DNA of 64,000 nt from contig CM060733.1 in the NCBI GenBank assembly GCA_030704615.1, positions 54,870,001 through 54,934,000 on the forward strand, in the 5' to 3' direction. This DNA is from Takakia lepidozioides. Taxonomy: Eukaryota > Streptophyta > Takakiopsida > Takakiales > Takakiaceae. The position numbers were made by a program, and so were the translations under genes. This document shows positions 35,288-48,860 of the stretch, in pieces (position 1 is the first letter of the stretch; every line of letters begins with the position of its first letter). The notes beneath the pieces were generated by a model, which saw nothing but the letters and a program-made list of their open reading frames with translations, made no database searches and was not told where the DNA came from.

Positions 35288-38200
35288 ATGCTTTGGGCAG
35301 AGAGCACCATAGTTTTGAAATATTCGAGTGGTGGCGCCGCACGCCAGTGTGGAGCTCTTTTCCGCACTTTCAGAGAGAAAATGTTGACGACATCTGAGGG
35401 TGTTTTGAATTCAGGGTCACCAATTGCACCTGCAATCGTTGAGGAAAAGTCGCAAGGATTGTTACAAACAGTTCCCAGTAAAGGTTTTTCTTCGCCGGAT
35501 ACAAATGTATGTGAACTGGTGGATACCATTGAATCGAAGGCACAAACTCTGCAGCATTTTACGACTGAATCAATTACTGCCACAACGTCAGAGAGGATTC
35601 TAGAAAGTGGAATGAGCTCCTGCTCCTCAGAACAGGGGAGAACAAACACAGATGCCGAGGGACCGACTGAACAGAAATCGAATGGGGAGTCTACTTCGTC
35701 AAAGAGATTGAAGGTTGAAGCGCCCAGGTCTGTGACAGGAGAAGGACCGATCCAGCACAGCCATGTGGCGGCAGCTTGGGAGCATTGGAGAAGGCTTGGT
35801 TCTCCCAAGCTAATAGTGGCCCCAATGGTCGACCAATCAGAGCTTCCCTTTCGATTGCTTTGTCGGAAGTATGGAGCCACGGCTGCCTACACGCCCATGT
35901 TCCATTCGCGCCTGTTTGCTCAAGACCCAAAATATCGCAGAGAGTTTACTACCTGCCCGGTAAGCTCGTCCCTCTCTCTCTCTCTCGTAAGCTTCAATGG
36001 TAGCATACCCAAGTCGTCAGAGAACAGGGAGGGATCAGGTGTCGCAACGTAGAAGCCTGGAGCATGTGTGACAAATGAGTAAAACTCCCTCCAACAACGG
36101 AATCACAGCCTTGATAAGCCTGTTCTTCCGGAAGTGTAATGTATTGCGAAGAGATCATGACATGCTGGTTGACTGGTCTGCTGTCCGCACCCATGGTACA
36201 GTTTCCCCTTTCAGGAATAAATTTAGAGCAATTTTGACAGAAACTCTCATCCTTACTACTGAAGTCCAAGGTCATTAGCTTAACCTGCTTTGATGATTGT
36301 AGGGCATCGGTACGACGGCGTGGTTTTGTCCAATTCAAATAGAGTGAGAGGAGACAAAAACTGCAACAATTCAAGTTGATGATTCTAAATGGAAGGGATG
36401 GTGGTGGAGGGATCTATGCCAGGGGGACCGACCACTTTTTGTGCAATTTTGTGCCAACAATCCTGATACCTTGCTGGAAGCAGGTCGCCTTGTTCAAGAT
36501 CAATGTGACTATGTGGACATCAACTTTGGGTATCATTCCACCTCTCTTTGCCCTACGTCCTTCCTCCCTCTGTGATTGCTTCAGAAGAAGTGTGGAGTTT
36601 ATTGCCAAAGGCCCCATGAGGGAATGACTAATTTGTCTCTCTCATGCACATGCACACACTCAGCAGATCAACCAGTCACATAGCCACATTTGTCATGTCG
36701 GTTTCCAGGTAGAGGGCTGGAAAAGAACCTCATACTTTTTTACTAATTATGAAGCTAATCACATGTGCACATCGTTAAATGCCTGGAGCAAGATTGTCAT
36801 CAGCTGACAAAGAGTGCTGACTCTGGTAGAGATTCGCATTCAAACATACTTTCTATGCATCGATCCAACGACTAGATGCTACAAACTTCAAGTCTTCGGT
36901 CTGAGGGTAAGACCTGATTTACTTTCACTCCACGTCCTGGTACATCTCACAATGGGCTTAACCTACTTAAAGTGCATCTTCTGATATTCATGTTACAAGA
37001 TAAGATCGCATTTCTTTCTCACAATTAAGGGTTGTCTGAGACTTCTAACTTACAAAGATGTTCTGCTCGTTCTGGTACCATCCTTACAACCTGGACTAGG
37101 ATGAAGGTACGCAAATCTTCCCGAAAGAGGCCCATTCTACTCTTTCTGGCTTTGCACTGCCAATCTAAGGATCAGACAGTGACAGTTGAGGTGTCAATAC
37201 AAGGAGACCAAACTTGTTTGGCCCCAAAGTCAACAGTGGCCCCTAGTACCTACCTGTGGGGAGAATACAACCACTATGTTTGAGGTTATGGACAGGAATG
37301 GAAAAGGGAAATCGTGGAAAGCTGTTTGTCTCAGAAGGTCGGTTTGTTTGAAACTGTCCTCTTGATCTGCTCGAAGGGTGACAGTTTGGTCTTTTGGAGG
37401 ACAAATTTGGCCTCGTCATCTAGTTTGAAACATGGCCTCCCCATATTGATTTTGCTGGTCCACCTCACGAACTGATCGCTGGGAGGCAAGGTGCATTCGA
37501 CTTGACCAACGCCAGTCCCTTGATCAATACTATAGAGAGCAGTTTCACCAAGTAAAAACTCAAGACACTTTACAATCTAGAGGCCTTCTACATGACTGCA
37601 TTTATCTAGGCTAAAGTGTTTTTGGGTTTACTTTCAAACATGGCAGGTGTCCTCAGCGGATTGCAAAGCGGGGAAATTACGGAGCATTCCTGATGGATGA
37701 TCTGCCACTTGTAAGATCTCTAGTTTCCAAGCTGGCATCGAACTTGGCTGTACCTGTATCCTGCAAAATACGCATGTTCCCTAAATTGGAAGATACACTA
37801 GCATATGCACACATGCTGGAGGAAGCAGGATGCTCCCTATTGGCTGTCCATGGGCGAACACGTGATCATAAAAACAGTAAAGCTGTACTGGCAGACTGGG
37901 ATGTAATCCGATCTGTGAAGGCTGCTCTTAGTATCCCTGTTCTGGCCAATGGAAATATCAGGTGGCTTGAAGATGTTCACGATTGCTTGGCAGCCACTGG
38001 TGCAGATGGAGTGTTATCAGCCGAGTCATTGCTTGAGAATCCAGCCCTCTTTGCAGGCCACCGGATGTGTTCCCCAATTTTGGATGTGGGAATTGAAGAG
38101 AGGGCATCCTTAGATACTTTGGGTGAAGGGGTTTCCATTACGCAGGACCCAGAAATGTCGCAAGGTGTGAGAAAGGGGCCAGACTTCACACTCAATCAGC

Positions 38201-38550
38201 CAGCATTGGTTCTCGAGTATTTGGATTTGTGTGAGAAGTATCCCGTGCCCTCACGTATGATACGCGCCCATGTGCATCGCATGCTGGGGCCCTGGTTCAC
38301 AAGGCATCCTGATTTCCGGGAGGAACTCAACAAACAGTTCAAGATTTCCCTTGATTGGCTCAAGGATATGGTGCACCGTATGACCGCCCGCCATACCGCA
38401 TCCTTGCTTCCTCTGGCTCTACAGGCTGTTGAAAATCCCTCTTCCACAGGGGAACCCTGTGGAAGGGAAGAGGCCTCTAGAAGTGAGCTTTCAGATTTGG
38501 TTCCAGTCGGAGCTCCATCGGTAGGCCATTTGACATCATCCGCAATATAA
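35288..38550 (+). CDS. DUS1: Dus1-type tRNA-dihydrouridine synthase, three exons
   Basis: Exons 35288-35959, 36423-36529 and 37647-38550, all GT-AG with matching phases (0, then 2+1), give about 560 aa. Dus enzymes are FMN/NADPH-dependent and reduce uridine to dihydrouridine in tRNA; Dus1 family members act on positions 16/17 of the D loop. Motifs: [20 protein letters not shown] and [13 protein letters not shown] (TIM-barrel start), [36 protein letters not shown] with the conserved Cys of the NxGCP motif, [21 protein letters not shown] and [11 protein letters not shown]-terminal helical region follows ([16 protein letters not shown]). The N-terminal ~160 residues are a Ser/Thr-rich extension not seen in shorter relatives; an internal ATG at 35381 is an alternative start. 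No lesion was found. Confidence 0.9.
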
Positions 38551-40264
38551 TGTCTCCCAGGGGAGGCTAGGGTTTACCAGATGGATATCTGTGCTTTGTG
38601 CACTGGGCCCAAGGAGACTGGCCTTGTCCAGCTGGCGGCCAAGAGAGAAAGAGAGCTCTGTTGTTTTTTTAACATGTGTGAAAGGAATCAGGTTCTATTC
38701 ATCATTTGCCATGCATTTCTTACTGCATTCTTTGGATGCCTGTAAGAAATGCTCATCCATTCTTGCAAACACATTTCTGCTTCGGATATGAAGCGCTTGA
38801 CAGATAATACCATTCTTCCCCAAGCATCCTGAATTATTTGCGCAATAACCCCATGGAAATTCATATTCATCTCTGTGATTCCAATATTTGGAGTTTCTGT
38901 AAGAGGCACCGCCTGGCTGGGGAACAAGCAAAGCTTGCTCTTGGATTCTGGCCATTTCTAGTCTGAAGACAAAGGCTTTCTGTGGTTGTTCAGGTTGTGG
39001 GTAACAATGCATTCTTCCATCCCTTCAACAAGAGAGGGGTGGTGTGTGTTTCAGTTGCTCTCACTGAGCAAGGGTAATGGGGAACGGAGGGAAATTTGGG
39101 GATGCCTGTGCAGACTTGATGTTAGTAAAATGAAAGAAACAATGATCCTAAGGAAATGCTTTGAAATTTCAAATTTGGAAGTACTTTCTTAAGATGAAAG
39201 CTGAGAAAAGCTGTGTGCTCTATCATATCACACTGGAGCTTCAAGTCTGTAGGACACACAGAACCCATCAAGGGATCCATGTTGCCATTGCAGTTGCATT
39301 TGCTTGAAGGCTCCCCCTCAAAAAGAGGGACAGCAAGCAAGCTTGTCTACTTACAAGGGGGCTCTTCAGCCTTTCACACACGGAGTCACAGTGTTGTTGC
39401 CATACACAGTACCAAGGAAATGTTTTGCTGAACAGTTCATCCACACATTATCAGCACACTCTGTCTACAAAGTTGAGGAGTACTGTGGATGAATGATGGA
39501 TGCGCTGTCGCAACATTCATCTACTTTGTCATAAAGTCCGCATTATCACCGAAATGTGGGCAGCTGCCATTATGACTGTCAGAGTAGAAAACTCCCTGCC
39601 ATGCAAAAGGATGGACGAATTATTCGGTAGATGATTAAACACTGCAGCTTGTTATGATGTGGGAATATTCATCCATCACCATGCATTAGTGTTTGTGGTA
39701 TCTTAACTCTTAACCTAGGGTTTTTTTTGTTTTTTTTTTCCCCCAAGAAGGTTTTTATTGCTTCAAGTATGGTTCGGTATTTTTACTTGATTAAGTCAAA
39801 ACAACACTATGTGGAGATGACCGGAAGCAGCCGGTCATAGACCGGGTAGGAAGACAGGGTTGGGTGGGTCCCACGTCTGCAAGGGTGAATGTTTGAATGC
39901 TCTACTATTTACCCCATTTCACTCGTCTGACGCAGGTGAATGTATTGCTGTCATGTACGTATGTATACCTCTGTTACATAACGGAGTGCTGTTAGCCTGT
40001 TACGGTTATGAGTTTTAGAAATTAGAATTATATCATTTTGATAATTATAATAAAATGGACCCTTAAGTTTTACCGGGAAATATAAATAAATAAATAAGGA
40101 ACGAAAATGTGGAGGACATGGATGATATCCGTCCTATTGGGTGGCCCCACTGGATGACATGATGACATGTAAGAGAGTAACAGACAGTTCACCAGAACAA
40201 AGAGAGAGAGAACCCACTCACAAGGTGTTTGCCATAGCCCTGTGGAATGAAAAAGAGAGAGAGA
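38551..40264. other. Intergenic, no gene recognised
   Basis: A 105-codon ORF (38695-39012, minus) has no recognised family. A T-rich run (about 39719-39742) and ATAA repeats (about 40080-40097) are present. Confidence 0.4.
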
Positions 40265-41075
40265 ATGTACTCATAAGACGTTGTTTGCCGTAGCCTTGTG
40301 GCCATTGACCCCGCGCCCAGTTTGAGCGGAAACCAAAGGGACAGAACCTGCCTCTGTCAGGGGCTGACGTTGGTAGTAAGACTTACCTTTATACATAGAA
40401 TTAATCCGGGTTTTCCAGATATCCTCTAGAAATCCCTTCACACAAGCATCAATCTGTTGTGTGTGATTTGCCCAATAACTAGGTCTCAAGAGGGCCTAGG
40501 CTTTAGGCTCAGCCTCGAGACTTTCAAAGTTGGTAAATAGAGGTACAGGCACAATTCCCTTGATAGATTTGAAGAGAGCCTCTCTTTGGTGAGAGAACCC
40601 CGGACAGGCCAGTCTACTCCATACCCTTCGGAGATTAAGCCGGAATGTACGACTTCCAGGGAACGAAGGAAGTCCTTTAATATTTGGTTCGTCGCCTATT
40701 CGTTTGCTAGCGCATAAACCAGGCAGGTGCTTTCTATACTTCCGTAAGTAACTTAGTGCAACATAGAAAATTTGATTTGTATCAGAAAATGAATATTGTC
40801 TTCAGATTGCCCACACAACGGGCAATTGCACTCTCCCTTTCCTCTCTGCTTCTGTTTGTTGTTCGAAGGTAGGCTTCATGCCCTGAGTTCAGTCGAGTGC
40901 GGGGAGTGGGTAGACCCTTGAGGTCATCCAAGATGTCCTCCCCAATGTCACTGACTGGAAACAAGTTCAGGGAAGTTTTCTGCCTAACTTCATTTTCATC
41001 AGACAATCTCATGGCAACATACATGGCTTTGGACACTACAGCCTCTAAGTCAGATTTATCTAGCAGGGTCAAGAC
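40265..41075 (-). repeat. Dispersed repeat copy 2 and its upstream coding-like extension
   Basis: 40265-40560 is the second copy of the repeat at 4797-5092, in the same orientation. On the minus strand the frame extends further upstream here ([20 protein letters not shown], then LSDENEVRQKTSLNLF at 41072-40782). Relative to copy 1, a CAG codon after AEPKA is TAG, so this copy is broken. The family was not recognised; a low-copy mobile sequence is the best guess. Confidence 0.55.
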
Positions 41076-41189
41076 TTGCGGTTCCAGGTCCAGGTCTTTT
41101 GAGAATCTCTTCTACTCTCTTCTGCCAGGACTTAGCCTGTTTGACGCCTCTCATTTTACAATAATAGGGTCATGAATGCAAGCATGCGA

Positions 41190-43345
41190 GAAGGACGGTG
41201 GGCCCCTCGTCCGGACGAGGGGCGCCCCCCCACCCGCGCCCACCCGCCCGCCGCGGCTGCCCCTCCCGAGCTCCGTCCACCGGCCTGTCCGCTGCGGCCA
41301 GTGCGCTGGGGCTAGTCCGCTCCCTCTAGTCCACCTGTCCGCGTGTCCGCCCGCAAGATCTGGGCCGTCCACGACGAATCCCATCGCAACCCTCCAATTT
41401 AGGGCCTTATCTCTGCCGCCTGCCATCTGCCACCAGCTGTAAACGTGGGTCTTGTTTCTCCGTGCACGTTCTCCATCGTGTCATGCGGCGCTTTCGTTGC
41501 AGGTTCTTCTGGAGCATGTGTTCTGCACTGTACAGGGCATGGACGTAGGAGCGGAAGCCGACGGCATTCAGCAATTTGAGAGCCGGCTTATACGCCATCT
41601 TCGACAAAGTCTGCAAACACCGAAACCAGGACCTTTCAACAATAAGGACATCCATTGGAAGTGTGAAACGCAATATGGGTTTAGGGGGGTGCAAGTGCGT
41701 GTTAAAAATGCCTATATACCTTGGGATAGAGTTGCGGACTTCGTCCATGGAGAGGAGAGTGTGGAGGACTGCCCCACTCATATTGGGTACATGTGCACAC
41801 TAAAGTGGACGCCGGAGTGCGGAAAGCTCCCAGAGGGAACACCTTCTTGAGCAGTATCATGTGTGCACCATCCTCATTGTGGTTTAGGGATCTCACTGCA
41901 TTGTTATTGTGATTTGTATTTGTCTCCAACTGTGGCTTCCATAAGTCCATAGGTTGATATTTTGGCTTTTGAATTCCATTTGATAGGTATCAATGCTGCT
42001 ACGGACCCGACGATAAGCGCACGGTCAATACAACTGTCAAGGATCCAAAACAAAAGCGTGGAGGTCCGGATGTGGGTGCTGGCACTAAACACCCGCATAA
42101 AGGCCCAAGAAGGAAGAAGTCGAACTACGGAGAGTCGTACAAGCGCGGGTGCCTTTGTTGTTTCAAAGTGCAGCAATCTATCTTGCCCCGGACATTTGTG
42201 TCCTTACATACTACAACAACATGGAGCACATCGATGCCCTAGGGAAACCCTTTCATGGCAAGACCGCAGAGTTCAAGAACACACGGGCAGCCTACGCACC
42301 CCGCATTAGCCAGGAATTGAAAGCCTGGGTCGTTGAGTGTTTGTGCTGAGGCCTCACGGTCGCACAAATCATGATGGAACACAAGGAGCATGTCATGAAC
42401 AACACATGTTTGGGAGATGCATGGACACGTGATGATTTCCTCCTCGAGCAAGATGTCCGCAACCTGGCTGAGAAACGGGCGTGGCAGATGTTCAAAAAGC
42501 ATGCCAACGATGCCAACAGTGTCCGCATGACGTGGAAAGACCTGAACCCCGCATCAGTCTTCTTCTATCGAGAAGAAACATTGGCGCCAACCTTCAAGCA
42601 TTACGATGGAGATTTGACATTCACTATTGGTATTCAAATTGAGTGGCAGAAGCAGAGAATGCTTCAATTGGGACATGCGCGTATCGTTGCATGCGATGCA
42701 ACCTTCGGGACAAATCACCATAATCCCTCTTACCATTTCTGCAAATCAATTGTTCGTAGGATGTTGCACATTGGAACCAACTGACATAGTGACATAGTGC
42801 ATCTGAACAGTTCCCATTGTACACGTTGATGGTTTTCGACGAGTGGCTGAACGGTATACCAGTTGCGTACATCATATCCGCCAGGAATACGACAACAGAC
42901 CTGGTGCGGTGGATGACAGCCTTGCATGACCGACTCCACGCAGATATGCCGACCTGGCGACCCAATGTCTTCATTGTCGATGATGCGGACGCTGAAATCA
43001 ACGCTATAAGGTGAGTCTTTCATACCTCAACAGACACCCATTGTCGAAGTCCTCTGGCATGCAATTGTCGTCATAGTGTGCTTTGGCAGAGTCACGTGCG
43101 ACAGTTCCCTGAGAGACTCGCATGCGCGAGTCTGCTGGCAGACTGGACTCGGACCAAGTCGCGTGGGCAAGCCCGACTCGCCCGACCAAGTTGCTGGCAG
43201 ACTTGCCCGGCCGTGTCCGCTGGCAGACTCGCCAGGCCAAGTCCGCCAGAAGACTCGCAGGGGCGAGTCTGCTGGCACCCTTCATGGGTCTGCTGGCAGA
43301 CTTGGGAGAGGAAGTCGGCCTGCCAGACCCGTAGGCAGTGTGTCA
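41190..43345 (+). mobile_element. Mutator-like element copy 2 (SWIM/MULE-type transposase core)
   Basis: The left terminus (41190-41430) matches the TIR family of the element at 14.6-17.3 kb (GATCTGGGCCGTCCACGACG, CCTCCAATTTAGGGCC). Coding frames follow: 41452-41850, 41962-42309 and 42371-42784, then an exon from 42811 after GAACAG to about 43012. The last parts show a MULE-type DDE transposase: IVACDATFGTN (first Asp), YTLMVFDEWLNGIPVAYII and PNVFIVDDADAEINAI (second Asp). It breaks off after that at a GTGAGT-like donor, so the final catalytic residue and SWIM finger are missing. From 43080 to 43345 lie GTCTGCTGGCAGACTTG/GACTCGC repeats, resembling subterminal repeats. Frame breaks (for example a TGA at about 42348-42350 after VECLC) show it is inactive. 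Confidence 0.7.
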
Positions 43346-46252
43346 TGGTTTTAGTCATGGTTAACTAGAATTACCTACTTCTAGTTAACTAGGATTTTGT
43401 GTGTTGGGACTTCATTTGGTCTCACATGCCAAGTGAGGTGTTAAACCTCACTTGGGAAATGGGGATGGGTTTTCCCCTTGTGAGTTTTGAGGAGGGCTCA
43501 TCTTCTTGTAGTTGAGCCACCAGCCTCTCCCACCTCCATAGCTCTAGGTATTGAGAGGGAGTGTGGTGAGGGCTTTGTAGGGTGGATTCCTTTAGCAAAG
43601 ATGTGCCCTTGGCTTGATTTAGTTTATGTGATTGAGTGGATTCATGAGTGGAGTGTTTCCATTGTGTATTCACTTCCATTATCACTACAAGAATATCTCA
43701 TTATGCTTGTGAGTGCAGAGTGTAAGGGTTAGTTTAGCACTTGTGTGTTGGAGAGAGCTTGGTAAAGAGCTCTTGTGTTGCAAGGTGTTGCAGGTGTTGC
43801 AAAGGAAAATCCTTGTGGCGTGGAGAACATGGATGTTAGGGTTTGAGAAGCATTACTTTGCTCTATAGAGGTGGAGAGCTTGGAAAAGAGCTCTTGCATC
43901 ACAAGAGAAGCGTCTTTTGTGTGGAGAAGATAGACACTAGGGTTTCAAGAGCAAGCTTTAGTTGTTCATGGTGTGAAAGAGAAGCCAAAGAGCGGCACAT
44001 GTTTGGGTTGGAACAGAAGGAGTACAACAAGGGTAGCTTGAGGAGCATTGAGTAGCTCAAGAGAAGCTAAGAAGTGGTTGTTCTATCCATGGTGAAATGA
44101 AGCCAAGTGGGGTTTCATTTGGTTGACAAACAAGCAAGCGAAGGCGGCGCTAGAAGGGAGTGCTTTTGCTAGTTCTATGAGTTCTTGGATTGCTCTTGGT
44201 GAAGCAAGTGATTGACCAAGCAAGTGGCGCATGTGTGGAGCATGCTTTCCAAGTGTGGCTTCCAATTCAAGCTTGAGGAGAGCTAGAGTGTGAAGTGAGC
44301 AAGTTCATTCATTGTGTATGAGGTGGTGCATGTTGTGGAAGAAAAGCCAAGGAGCTACATGGGCTAGGGCTTGAAGACAACAAAAGCAACCACTTGGAGA
44401 GCATCAAGAAGCTCAAGATGACTCCAAAGAGAAGCATGTGGATGAGAATTCTATCCATGATGATGTGAAACCAAGCCTAGAGTATTGAAGAGCTTGGAGC
44501 ACATGTTGGAGATCATTGGAGGTGGTCTTCATGAAGAAATGAGATTGTGGCTCACGGCATGCATAGCAACTTCAACCATACATTAGCATGTGACAAGACA
44601 AGGAAGGGGAAGGTGAAGCTCATGTATTCATTCCCTTTTTGCTTAAGTTTTGTGGTGGATGGTTGATCAAGCAAGTGATGCTTATGTGGAGCATGCTCTT
44701 TAGGGCTTGTGACTTCAAGTTTAAGAAGATGAGCTCTTGAATAGAGGTGTGGATACACATTATGATGAATGAAGAGAACACCTAGGTCAAGAGGTGGAAG
44801 TGTGTGTGACTAGCCCATGCAAGGGAAAGCACATGGAAGATGGCATACAAAATTCAAATTCAAGCAAGGCTTGGCGCTTGTCATTGGGCACATTAGCTTG
44901 CTATGAGTTCCAAGGAGATCAAGAGGAACTTGTCAATTTGGGATGAATGCATTGCAAAGTAAGATAATGCAATCTTGCATGCATGTTAGGGGGGAAGATA
45001 CCATGAAGAAGGTGTTTCTTACTATACTCTACAGACCCTAGTTTCTATACTCTTCAAGAAACTGTGTATGGGCTCCCTCTGCCCATCATACACTTTTCTG
45101 AACAGAGTATGGAACCCCTCTGCCCAACATACACTTTTGTGAACAGAGTATGGCCCCCTCTGCCCAACATACGTTTTTGTGAACAGTGTTTGGGCTCCAT
45201 CTGCCCCACCATACACTTTTGTGAACATTGTATGGATACAAGTGGAGAGACTTTGCCTACCATACGTTTTCATTAAAAGTGTATGACATCTAGGGTGTAT
45301 CTGGAGGAGTATTGCCTTTGGAGGATCTTTGGGGGGTCCTTTGAGGAGCTTTTGAAAGACACTTGAAGAGCTCTTGAAGGGGGGTTTGGAGGATTGTTTG
45401 GAGGACTATTGGGGGTCCTTGAAGACCAATATTTGGCAAACATTTGGAGCTTTGGAGGGCTATTTGGAGGACTATTTTGGGGTCCTTGGAGGCTAATATT
45501 TGGCGAGCTTAAGGAGTCTTTGGCCACTTGTCTGAAGGACTTTTTGGGGACCTTGAGGGCCAAGATTTGGCAGGCTTTGGGGGCCTTAGTGAGATTGTTT
45601 GAGAGACATCTTGAGGGCTCTTAGAGAGTTATTTGAGAGACCCTGGAAGGTAGTTATGTCTGTTGGTCATGAGCAAGAGCGTTTAGAGATAGGGGGAGAC
45701 TAGTGGGATGAGAGCATTCTGGGATTAGGAATTGTTTTAGTCTCTCTTCCTCGTAGTCTTCCACCCTCTATGTAGGCCAAAACTTTTCCGTAGGTGGAGG
45801 CAAAAGTCAGTTCGGGTTTGGGCTGGGGTGTCCTTGCAGGAGTGACACTGTGGAGTGTTTTTTTGGGTGTGGGGGAGTTATTGTCTTGATTTTCTTGTGT
45901 TTGGATCCCCCCCACACCTGCATGCTTGACTGTGCGCCATGTCAGTTTTGTGTGGGCGCTTGTTTTCATAGGAGGTTGGTCCGGATTTATCACCGGCCAA
46001 TCCTAGAGCATGCTGTCGGTGGTGAGGCTGGGGTGATGACCAGTCAGACCATCATTGTTTCTCTTATGGTGAGGCTGGGTTGATGACCAGCAGATCATAT
46101 GAGTGCTTGCGGTGGATGCAGGTGCAGGTTTATGTTACAAACCTAGTAGTCTAAGCCATAAGCCGCAACAGGTTCTCTACCCGATTACCTTGTGGAAAGG
46201 GGGATTAGAGACAGGTTTACAACAGGTGTGGTTGTGAGTTTCCATCACGGAG
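43346..46252. other. Presumed 5' region of the Gypsy-like element (LTR not delimited)
   Basis: No protein family was found in ~2.9 kb upstream of gag. It contains many short direct repeats (TTGGTGAAGCAAGTG-like, GGTGAGGCTGGGNTGATGACCAG at 46018 and 46067). A 5' LTR plus leader is expected here, but the 3' LTR is lost and no primer-binding site was identified. Confidence 0.35.
45064..45640. repeat. Two imperfect minisatellites
   Basis: At about 45064-45275 a unit of about 41 bp (CTCTGCCCAACATACACTTTT GTGAACAGAGTATGG) recurs about five times. From about 45310 to 45640 a longer unit rich in TTTGGAGGACTATT, GGGGTCCTTGAGG and AATATTTGGC recurs several times. Confidence 0.7.
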
Positions 46253-48190
46253 GTGCCACCAGTTGCTGAGGAGAGTGCCGGTACGAACACCAACGATACT
46301 AGTGGGTATACAAGACGAGGTGTGCGACCACCTTCACCTTCAGTGTCTTCTGAGGAAGGTTCAGACTCAGAGTTAGGAGGATTCTCGCCGAGGGTGCAAG
46401 CCATTTCCGTGCCATTGTTGTGGGATACGATGGAGGAAATGTATGGAGCTACCAAGGGGCCACGTCGGTACTCTGGAGCTGTGGGCACCATCGAGCTTGA
46501 TAATTTCATACAGGAGTTTGATAGTTGGTGTGATTTGCAGCAGATGCGCAATCCACAACTGTTTACGCCTTTTATGGCGTGGAAGGGGCTGTTTCAGCAC
46601 CTTGAGGGGCCGCCCATGGATGACTACCATGAGTTTAGGCGGGGACATGAGGTGGAGATTGAGGAATGGCGGGTGTATTGGTCACTTGACTATGTCTCCA
46701 TCACTAGAGGCACACGCGTAGTTGTGACACCGGCAGCTTCTGCAAGCAGCAGTGGGACGTCAAGTGGAACAGGAGCTGGGAAGTCCACCCAAGCTCCTGC
46801 TGCAGCACCAACACCCGTGCCTGCCTTTAACCCAGTTGTAGAGTTCTTCGAGGAGTTAAGGAGAAACTACCAGGGGATAAGGACGGAGAAATTGCGGAGT
46901 TTGCAAGAGTTCCAACGAAAGCTTGCCGAGAGTTTGAGGGAGGCTTACACTCGCATGAGGCGCTTGATAAACGTAACCCAAGGGGTTACAGAAACTCAAG
47001 CAGTCCAGTTCTGGTATGGGATCCTGGACAAGGAGCTGAGGAGAAGGGTGCGGGATGCAACTCTCCTACAAGTGGACCAACCCACCTTAGCAAATGTGTT
47101 TTTGCTGGCAGAGTGGATAGAGCTCAATATGGTGGAGGAGCGAGTGGTCATGGTGGGGTTTGGTTAGGAGACACAACAAAGTGGGGCTCCTAGCCAACAA
47201 CAACCACTACCCCAAAGTGCTCAAGGCAACAAGGGGGCTCAGGCAAAGCCCAGGGAAGGGCCGAGATGATCTCAATTGCAGAGGTCACTTCCTTCATTCT
47301 CAGGCCAACAACAGTCGGGTGTGACATGTTGGGATTGTGGAGGACCCCATGTTAAGAGAGATTGCCCAGAAAGAGGCAAAGGGCCGGCACAGGCACAGCC
47401 TACACAACTACAATGTGGGCATTGTGGCAAGTATGGGCATGAAGAGGCCCATTGTTATGACTTGCATCCTGAGCTACGGCCAGGCCAGTTCCAAGAGAAC
47501 AATGGTGGCCGAGGACAAGGCAATGTAGTCCAAAGAGGTAGAGGAGGCAGAGGTCGGGGTGGAGGACGTAACCAAAACCAAGGAGCACAGGGTCAGGGTC
47601 AAGGTCATGACCAAGGCATGTTGGATAGACTTGCCCATCTAGAGCAACGTCTTGCTACCATGGCCACTACTCATGTTGCGCCAGCTCCAAGGCTTGAGGT
47701 TCAAGCCCCACCTGCACAACCTCCTATGCCTAGGGAAGACCAGATTGGTATGGGCTTTATGTGTGGAGCCACACTTGCAGGACCATTGCATGTGGACTCT
47801 GCAGCTGCTGTCACTCGAGCAGCAACGCGTGCTCCTGAGCCAAGAGGAGCAGATGTGGATTTTGATCCACAAAGAGGGGAAGCAAGTTGGCAGACAAGGC
47901 TTCCACAGTCTTTCACATTGGCTGAGACAGTGCCAACTATGCCATCGATGGCACCAGCTCATCCAAGTGTGTCAGAGGTAGAGCCTGCAAGAGTGTCAAT
48001 GGGGATAGTTGGCATGGTTCGGGGGATATCAATGGATGATACTACAAAGCAAGGTGCAGCCAGTACATTGTTGGGGGCGGCTATGGCAATTTGCCAAGCT
48101 CCATTGTTTTCTGCCACGACAATTGCAATGCCGGGGATGCGGCCAGCTGCAGTGTTTAGACTGGCAGCTAGACTCTGTGAGCCTGGATTC
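46253..48190 (+). pseudogene. Gag region with two zinc knuckles
   Basis: The frame from about 46253 reads a capsid-like region (NYQGIRTEKLRSLQEFQRKL, FWYGILDKELRRRVRDATLL) then GGQ-rich sequence. Two nucleic-acid-binding knuckles sit in the same frame: CWDCGGPHVKRDC (CX2CX3HX4C, one residue short of the norm) and CGHCGKYGHEEAHC (canonical CX2CX4HX4C). In-frame TAG at 47165 and TGA at about 47268 interrupt the region between capsid and knuckles. The frame runs out at 48257, after a shift to the protease frame. Confidence 0.75.
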
Positions 48191-48229
48191 AAGGGTGAAG
48201 ACAGCCACAGCTGCGCCAGGGCAAGCGGC

Positions 48230-48860
48230 AGCTGGAAGGTTGCAAGAGTTGCCAGCTAGACCAGCCATTGAGCGTAGTATGATGACTCCTGGGGTAGTCC
48301 TGGTGGACAATCAGGATGGTGTGTTTCAGTTGGGTGGCCCAGCCGGGAGGAGGTATAGGCCACTGCGGGTCTTGTTGGACTCGGGAGCACAGCCATTGAT
48401 GTTGGGGAGAGCAGCAATTGCAGGCTTGGGTCTTACAGAGGCGGATTTGGAGCCTTGCCCTTTCCAAATTCAAACATCTTTGGGCGGTTCAGAGAAGGCA
48501 CGAGGGATTACACACCATGAGCTCTTCATTCGATTGCAGCCAGATCATCCTACAGATGGCTCTGTCATGAGAGCTAAAGCCACTGTTACAGACGCGATGT
48601 CTTATGATGTACTTGTTGGTGGGGTTGTGTTATACCCGATGGGCTTTACTTTGGACTTTTGGGAGGAAACGGCATCCTACAGGCCGGAATGGCAGTCAGG
48701 GGATGGTTGGCGTACACTGCTCCCAGTGCGGTTTATTGGGAATGTAGCGGTGGATCATAGGAACATGATGCCCACATTGGCTGCATTCTCAGGGGTGGTG
48801 GCTTGGGGTGGTAAGCTCTTGGAGGGCAATAGCCATGCAGATGATAGGCCACCACCTGAT
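48230..48860 (+). pseudogene. Retroviral-type aspartic protease of the retrotransposon
   Basis: Reads LRVLLDSGAQPLMLGRAAIA (the DSGA active-site motif) followed by LGGSEKARGITHHELFIRL and YDVLVGGVVLYPMGFTLDF, the usual flap and second-half elements. It is in a different frame from the gag knuckles. The overlap around 48190-48257 could be a frameshift site or simple decay. Confidence 0.75.

Noticed and set aside
38695-39012. 105-codon minus-strand ORF with several Cys residues
   Set aside because: No recognised family and no supporting signals; noted only as an unexplained open frame.
43346-46250. Attempt to define the 5' LTR of the Gypsy-like element
   Set aside because: A TGTCATGG start at about 43341 was considered, but with no 3' LTR and no clear primer-binding site the boundaries cannot be supported.
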